DNA of 64,000 nt, taken from positions 310,001 to 374,000 of the forward strand of contig CAVOQE010000006.1 of NCBI GenBank assembly GCA_963698275.1. Reading direction: 5' to 3'. The translations under genes were made by a program, and so were the position numbers. Below are positions 59,518 to 64,000 of this stretch, in pieces. The notes beneath the pieces are model-generated. The model was not told where the DNA came from. It saw only the letters and a list, made by a program, of their open reading frames with translations, and did no database searches. This stretch comes from Anderseniella sp963698275. GTDB taxonomy: Bacteria; Pseudomonadota; Alphaproteobacteria; Rhizobiales; Aestuariivirgaceae. The first letter of the stretch is position 1. Every line of letters begins with the position of its first letter.

Positions 59518-60270
59518 ATGGATGCAAGTGCGCTTAAGGGGAAAAAAGTCCTGATCACCGGAGCTGCACGCGGTCTGGGTGCCGCGTTTGCAACCGTGCT
59601 GGCAGACGCCGGCGCGCATGTCATCATGACCGGGCGGCTGACTGAAATGCTGGAAGGTACGGCAGAATCGATCCGGCTGCGCTGCGGCACCAAGCCGGAA
59701 ACCCATCTGCTTGACCTGGCCGAAAGCGGTTCGGTCATCGAGTTCGGCGAGACAATCGCCAAGGCTTATCCGAAGCTCGACATTCTGATCAACAATGGCG
59801 CGCAATGGCTGGAAGGACCGATGGACGCCTATGATGCCTATTCCGTTGTCAGCACAATCAACGCTGCCGCCACGGGTACATTCCTGCTGAGCCGGCAATT
59901 GCTGCCTTGCCTGATCGCCAGCGGTGCCGGTGACATCGTCAATATCGTGTCGACGTCGGGCATCGCCAATGGCCCGCTGCAGTCAGCAGCGATTCCGTTC
60001 AAAATGGGAAAACATGCTCAAACCGGCATGTCGGACGGTTTGCGTGAAGAGCTGCACGGCAAGCCGGTTCGCGTGCATGCGCTGTATCCGCCGAACCTGG
60101 AAACCATCTCTCCCCTGAACAAGCAGAGCTGGGATGCTGATCGAGGCCAAAAGGCAATGGTCACATCGCGTGATGTGGTGGAAGCCGGCCTGTTTGCCCT
60201 CACCCGCCCGCGCCATGTCACCATGGCGTCAATCGTGCTCGACGCTGATGAAGGCGGGATGTTTGGATAG
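59518..60270 (+). CDS. SDR-family protein lacking the catalytic tyrosine
   Basis: 250 aa with the Rossmann motif TGAARGLGAAFATVL, NNGAQWLEG and Ser in STSGIANGP. At the place of Tyr-x3-Lys it reads Phe161-Lys-Met-Gly-Lys165, so the active-site Tyr is replaced by Phe while the Lys is kept. Such a protein would bind NAD(P) but would be expected to have little dehydrogenase activity, or a different chemistry. It is directly coupled to the diaminopropionate ammonia-lyase-like gene. Confidence 0.8.
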   Translation: MDASALKGKKVLITGAARGLGAAFATVLADAGAHVIMTGRLTEMLEGTAESIRLRCGTKPETHLLDLAESGSVIEFGETIAKAYPKLDILINNGAQWLEGPMDAYDAYSVVSTINAAATGTFLLSRQLLPCLIASGAGDIVNIVSTSGIANGPLQSAAIPFKMGKHAQTGMSDGLREELHGKPVRVHALYPPNLETISPLNKQSWDADRGQKAMVTSRDVVEAGLFALTRPRHVTMASIVLDADEGGMFG

Positions 60271-60277
60271 GTACCGG

Positions 60278-61189
60278 TCACTCCTCGCCTTTTCGCTTTG
60301 GCTTGATGAGTGCGAGACCGGCCATGATCAATACCAGTGCCAGCACAATCGACAGGGAGATTTTCTCCGACAGCAGCACCACGCCCCACATGACCGCTGC
60401 CGGGGTGACGATGTAGGAGACCTGGCTGGCGAACACCACGCCGCCATGCCTGAGCATGTACAGCAGCCCGCCATACGCGCTGAGATGAGCCACCGCCATC
60501 AGCGCGATGGCAAGTTCCGCCGGGCCGGCATCAAACGGCAGCAGATACGGTGCGTCTGCCAGCCACAATGTGACCAGCAGCATCAACGTGCCGGCGACAG
60601 TCATGCCCCAGAGCGCTGTAACAGCGTCGAGCTGTGCGGGACGTTTCAGGCTGATATAGACATTTTCCATAGCATAGCTGATTGCGACCGCCAGCGTTAC
60701 CAGCGTCCAGAATATCTGCCCCGGCAAGGGCACCTGCACACCGGGAAGAAACATGACCAGCATCGCCGACAACCCCAGCAGGATGCCGATGAAACGGCGC
60801 GCATTGGCCTTTTCCACGGACAGCACGATCGACAGCACGAGTGTAATCATCGGGATCAGCGCAAACACGATGGCCCGCACCCCTGCCGGCAGGTGAATAG
60901 CCGCATAGAATGACAGTGCATGCGGGAACGCCGTACCGAGAAACCCCGTCACCAGATAAAACCGCAAGTGCGGAGCGTCCATGGACGGCCGCTTGCCACG
61001 TGCCAGCAATACAACGCTCAGCATCAGCGCGCCGACAAGGGCAGACCACAAGGCGACGGTCAACGGGTCAATACCGGACGCAGTGGCAATGGTCGCCAGT
61101 GAAATGGTCAGCCCCCAGCAAAGCCCGGTGAACAGCAGGATCACCAGCAGCCAGAGCGATTTTGGTGACTGGATTGAAGTTGCCGACAT
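60278..61189 (-). CDS. EamA-type DMT-family transporter
   Basis: 303 aa, ten membrane helices in two EamA halves (LLVILLFTGLCWGLTISLA then VTLAVAISYAMENVYISLK). The basic C-terminal KPKRKGEE is on the cytoplasmic side. Probably an exporter of small metabolites or amino acids; the substrate is not visible. Convergent with the SDR gene, 7 bp apart, and 33 bp downstream of the tRNA-Leu gene's 3' end on the same strand. Confidence 0.9.
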   Translation of the reverse strand: MSATSIQSPKSLWLLVILLFTGLCWGLTISLATIATASGIDPLTVALWSALVGALMLSVVLLARGKRPSMDAPHLRFYLVTGFLGTAFPHALSFYAAIHLPAGVRAIVFALIPMITLVLSIVLSVEKANARRFIGILLGLSAMLVMFLPGVQVPLPGQIFWTLVTLAVAISYAMENVYISLKRPAQLDAVTALWGMTVAGTLMLLVTLWLADAPYLLPFDAGPAELAIALMAVAHLSAYGGLLYMLRHGGVVFASQVSYIVTPAAVMWGVVLLSEKISLSIVLALVLIMAGLALIKPKRKGEE

Positions 61190-61222
61190 GATCAGAAATG
61201 CTTTCTTGCCGGGTTTTTATGC

Positions 61223-61308
61223 TGGTGCGGACGGCGGGACTTGAACCCGCACAGCCTTGCGGCCGAGGGATTTTAAGTCCCTTGCGTCTACCATTTCGCC
61301 ACGTCCGC
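61223..61308 (-). tRNA. tRNA-Leu (anticodon UAA)
   Basis: Class II tRNA of 86 nt including CCA. The acceptor pairs GCGGACG (61302-61308 on the minus strand) with CGTCCGC (61227-61233), followed by A and an encoded CCA (61223-61225). The D-loop has TGGTAGACGC and the anticodon loop reads CTTAAAA (UAA, decoding UUA). A long variable arm and GGTTCAAGTCC in the T arm complete it. It precedes the DMT gene. Confidence 0.97.
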
Positions 61309-61323
61309 ATATATTCCGGCACT

Positions 61324-62880
61324 CTATAACAGGGAAATGCGCTCCTCCACCAGCCTTTGTGCGCCTGCATAGTCGGCTTTTCCCGAGCCCAGTACCGGAA
61401 TGGCGTCAACCACCATGATTGCCTTGGGCACCCACAGTTCCGGCACGCCTTCCTGCTTGGCATAACTCAGCATTTCCGGACGCGTGGCGGTTTCCTGATC
61501 GGTGACCAGCACAATGCGTTCGCCCTTGCGACCGTCATTTATGGTCACCGCAACGTGGCTGTGTTCAGGCCACAGGCCGGAGGCAAGCGCCTCGATGGCG
61601 CCGAGCGACACCATCTCGCCGCCCAGCTTTGCAAAACGCTTGGCGCGGCCCTTGATGGTGACGAAGCGGTCTTCACTCACGGTGACGATATCGCCGGTAT
61701 CGTGCCAGCCGTCTTCCGGTGGCACCAGCTTGCCGTCACCGCCCGGCAGCAGATACCCCAGCATGACATTGCCGCCGCGCACCGCGAGCCTGCCGCCTTC
61801 ATGGATGCCCTTGACCGGTTCAAGACGATGTTCGATGCCCGGCAAGAGCTGGCCGACACTGCCCGGCCGGTTGGTCTCGGGCGTGTTGAGCGCCACCACC
61901 GGCGAGCACTCCGTCGCTCCATAGCCCTCAACGATTTCAGTGCCGTACTTCTCCCACAGGGCACGGGTTTCATCCTTGACCCGTTCCGCGCCCGCAACAA
62001 TCATCCTGACCGATTTCAGATCCTGCGGCGCGGCGGCCCGGGCATAGCCTGCAATAAACGTGTCGGTACCGAAAAGAAGATCAGCCTTGATCTCGCCAAC
62101 CAGTTTCGGGATCTCGCGATAGTGCAGCGGACTGGGGTATTGCACAGCCCGGATGCCCTCGATCAGCGGCAGCAGCAGCCCGCCGGTCATGCCGACGGAA
62201 TGGAACACCGGCAGCGGATTGAAGAAGGTCTTGAACCTGGACAGATCAATGTGTTCCGCGATCTGGGCAATGTTGGACAGGATATTGCTGTGGCTCAGCA
62301 CGACACCCTTGGGCTCGCCTTCCGAGCCGGACGTGAACAGGATGATGGCGGCATCGTTTGGTTTGACACCGCTGCGGGCAATGATGGAGGCCGCGCGCAG
62401 CTTGTCGAAAACACCGCGCACCTTGGCCAGCGGTGACAGGGATTTGCGCACGTCTTCGAGATAGACCACGCGCACCTGATCACTCAGCGCCTCAATGATC
62501 GGCCCCAGCCCGGCCTTGGTCACAAACACCCGCGAGGTGATGACCAGCTTGATACCTGCCGTCTTGCAGGCTGACAGAATGCTTTTCTGGCCGGCGGAAA
62601 AATTCAGCATGGCGGCGGTGCGTCCGTGCCACAGCAGGCCAAACAGGGTAACCGCCGTTGCGTTGACATTGGGCAGCAGCAGGCCGACCGTCTCGCCCTG
62701 CCCGGTCTGCCGGGCGAAAACCCGTCCCAGCACCTGAGCCCCAAGCACAAGCCGGTCATAGGTAATGGCCTGACGGGTCTGGTCTTCCAGAATGGCCATG
62801 GACTTGCCGTGCTTAGCGGCAGCCTTCAGCAATGCCTGCGGCAATGTCAGGTCAACGGGGCCTTGATATCGGGCAGTCAA
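61324..62880 (-). CDS. Acyl-activating enzyme (AMP-binding, acyl-CoA/acyl-ACP synthetase type)
   Basis: 518 aa ANL-family ligase. P-loop-like ILFTSGSEGEPKGVVLSH, GYGATECSPV, the hinge WHDTGDIVTV with RFVTIKGRAKRFAKLGGE, and the C-terminal catalytic Lys region VLGSGKADY are all present. It resembles the synthetase half of bifunctional Aas (acyl-ACP synthetase), with no acyltransferase domain. It would activate a fatty or other carboxylic acid with ATP. The substrate is unknown. Confidence 0.9.
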   Translation of the reverse strand: MTARYQGPVDLTLPQALLKAAAKHGKSMAILEDQTRQAITYDRLVLGAQVLGRVFARQTGQGETVGLLLPNVNATAVTLFGLLWHGRTAAMLNFSAGQKSILSACKTAGIKLVITSRVFVTKAGLGPIIEALSDQVRVVYLEDVRKSLSPLAKVRGVFDKLRAASIIARSGVKPNDAAIILFTSGSEGEPKGVVLSHSNILSNIAQIAEHIDLSRFKTFFNPLPVFHSVGMTGGLLLPLIEGIRAVQYPSPLHYREIPKLVGEIKADLLFGTDTFIAGYARAAAPQDLKSVRMIVAGAERVKDETRALWEKYGTEIVEGYGATECSPVVALNTPETNRPGSVGQLLPGIEHRLEPVKGIHEGGRLAVRGGNVMLGYLLPGGDGKLVPPEDGWHDTGDIVTVSEDRFVTIKGRAKRFAKLGGEMVSLGAIEALASGLWPEHSHVAVTINDGRKGERIVLVTDQETATRPEMLSYAKQEGVPELWVPKAIMVVDAIPVLGSGKADYAGAQRLVEERISLL

Positions 62881-62911
62881 AATTCCGGCTCTCCCTATTC
62901 ATGTACGGACG

Positions 62912-63424
62912 TTACACCTTGGCACCGTCGCGGATTGGCGGGGCAAACTGGAGCTTCATGTCCCACGGCAGATAAATCCAGGTGTCCTGGCTGACTTCGG
63001 TGACGAAAGTATCAACAAGCGGGCACCCGGACGGTTTGGCATATATGGTTGCAAAGTGGGCATTGGGCAACAGGTCGCGCACCGCCTTTGCCGTCTTGCC
63101 GGTGTCAACCAGATCATCAATGATCAGGACACCCTTGCCGCCGTCTGCTGACAATTCCTGTTTGACCTCTTTCAGGACCTGCAGATCGCCCTGCGCGCCA
63201 TAGTCGTAAGAAGCCACACAAATGGTGTCGATCACCCGCAAGCCCAACTCACGGGCGACAATGGCCGCCGGTACCAGGCCGCCGCGGGTGATGGCGACAA
63301 CCGCATGAAACGGTCCATGCTCGGCCAGCCGCCAGGTCAGTGCACGTGCATCGCGATGGAACTGTTCCCAGGAAACCGGAAACGCCTTGTCGTACCGGTC
63401 ATCCACATTGCCACCCTCAACCAT
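62912..63424 (-). CDS. gpt: Xanthine(-guanine) phosphoribosyltransferase (Gpt type)
   Basis: 170 aa. It transfers phosphoribosyl from PRPP to xanthine or guanine for purine salvage. The PRPP motif is VLIIDDLVDTGKTAK. AITRGGLVPAAIVAREL and the Gpt-type end (IYLPWDMKLQFAPP) support the Gpt family rather than Hpt. The ATG at 63424 is strongly supported by GGAGG eight bases upstream; the longer frame begins with TTG. 31 bp upstream of the acyl-activating enzyme gene. Confidence 0.9.
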   Translation of the reverse strand: MVEGGNVDDRYDKAFPVSWEQFHRDARALTWRLAEHGPFHAVVAITRGGLVPAAIVARELGLRVIDTICVASYDYGAQGDLQVLKEVKQELSADGGKGVLIIDDLVDTGKTAKAVRDLLPNAHFATIYAKPSGCPLVDTFVTEVSQDTWIYLPWDMKLQFAPPIRDGAKV

Positions 63425-63591
63425 GTCTGCCACCTCCGCTTGTTCTTGCAGTTTCCTGTCGTGATCTAGCTCTTCGCACAAGGCAGACCCGTGCGCAACG
63501 CTTGGCGCACCTGCAAAAACGGCATCTGGCGCGATCTCAGGCGATGGCCTATTGGTGAGGACACGCAGAGGCTTTTTACGTGAAGGACGTC

Positions 63592-64000
63592 ATGAGCACG
63601 GCACCCGCCAGTTCAGGCGATGATCAGGCCGCATTGCCACCGGCGGTGCGGGGCGGCACACTGATGTCAGTGGCCATGCTGTGCTTCGTTCTCAACGACA
63701 CGGTGGCAAAAACCCTGTCGGACCAGATCTATGTCGGTGAGTTCATTGCCATCCGGGGCCTGTTCGCCAGCGCCATCATCGCCGTACTGGTCATAGCGAT
63801 GGGTCACGTGCGCGACATTCCAAAAGCGCTGTCGCCACAAGTGCTGGTGCGTACCCTGTTTGATGTGGTGTCGACGTTCCTGTTCATCATCGCGCTGTTC
63901 CATCTGCCGTTGCCGAATGTGACAGCCGTGATGCAGGCCGTACCACTGGTGGTCACCGTCATGGCCGCTGCTTTCCTGGGTGAAGCCGTCGGCTGGAGGC
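63592..64000 (+). CDS. EamA-type DMT transporter, N-terminal part (runs off the right edge)
   Basis: Starts at ATG 63592 (STAPASSGDDQAALPPAV, then first helix LMSVAMLCFVLNDTVAKTL) and stays open to the window end, 136 codons. FIAIRGLFASAIIAVLVIA and HLPLPNVTAVMQAVPLVV are characteristic EamA helices 2 and 4. The remainder is outside the window. Divergent from the phosphoribosyltransferase gene. Confidence 0.85.
   Translation, partial: MSTAPASSGDDQAALPPAVRGGTLMSVAMLCFVLNDTVAKTLSDQIYVGEFIAIRGLFASAIIAVLVIAMGHVRDIPKALSPQVLVRTLFDVVSTFLFIIALFHLPLPNVTAVMQAVPLVVTVMAAAFLGEAVGWR

Noticed and set aside
61357..62436. Plus-strand open frame of 359 codons opposite the acyl-activating enzyme
   Set aside because: Antisense to a clear ANL-family enzyme; low-complexity His/Arg composition.

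Overview
The window reads as chromosome of a GC-rich alphaproteobacterium, probably Hyphomicrobiales/Rhodobacterales-like. The evidence is family content (two DUF1194 proteins, DUF1488, a NuoE-type helix-hairpin-helix tail, a tripartite tricarboxylate transporter, DMSP-lyase-like proteins) and tightly packed operons. There are no rRNA or ribosomal protein genes, so this placement is inference. It is dominated by catabolic operons, each with its own importer and regulator, between a few housekeeping genes (nadE, gltX, moaA, tRNA-Leu, a Gpt-type phosphoribosyltransferase). I see no phage, CRISPR array or intact insertion sequence.

Layout. 0.1-3.4 kb: tctCBA tripartite carboxylate importer. 3.8-9.4 kb: oxalate operon gntR-oxc-frc-formyltransferase-usp, sharing a 10-bp palindromic operator with tctC. 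9.7-14.6 kb: isochorismatase-type hydrolase, a degenerate sensor kinase, nadE-gltX. 14.8-17.3 kb: a small accessory patch (Spy-like periplasmic protein, divergent Crp-type regulator, secreted leucine-rich-repeat protein). 17.3-21.2 kb: DUF1611/DgcN - alanine racemase-like - MlrC operon, probably for D-amino acids or unusual peptides. 21.5-25.5 kb: small conserved proteins, a DMT exporter, a GST and a PhnD-like protein. 25.8-30.3 kb: peptide/nickel-type ABC importer without a binding-protein gene; its fused ATPase has a Lys/Ala histone-like tail followed by an out-of-frame helix-hairpin-helix domain.

31.5-45.2 kb is the most interesting block. A four-gene operon (two tandem FAD/GcvT dehydrogenases, an enolase-superfamily enzyme, a DddP-like M24 protein) is followed by a cupin with the DddQ/DddL-type DMSP-lyase active site, a MmgE/PrpD protein and a trimethylamine-dehydrogenase/N-methylproline-demethylase-like flavoprotein. 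Together they suggest breakdown of methylated onium compounds (DMSP, betaines), with one-carbon units leaving through the GcvT domains. Two inverted copies of a small terminal-inverted-repeat element sit inside this block.

45.3-48.1 kb: LysR regulator with a perfect inverted repeat, DoxX and VOC genes, and a second DUF1194 gene. 48.1-52.9 kb: spermidine/putrescine-type ABC importer. 53.2-57.2 kb: moaA and a nitrate/sulfonate-type ABC importer. 57.2-64 kb: two SDRs (one without the catalytic Tyr), an RlpA-like protein, a diaminopropionate ammonia-lyase homologue, DMT transporters, tRNA-Leu(UAA), an acyl-activating enzyme, the phosphoribosyltransferase, and a transporter cut by the right edge. 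Three transport operons carry a stem-loop directly after the binding-protein gene.
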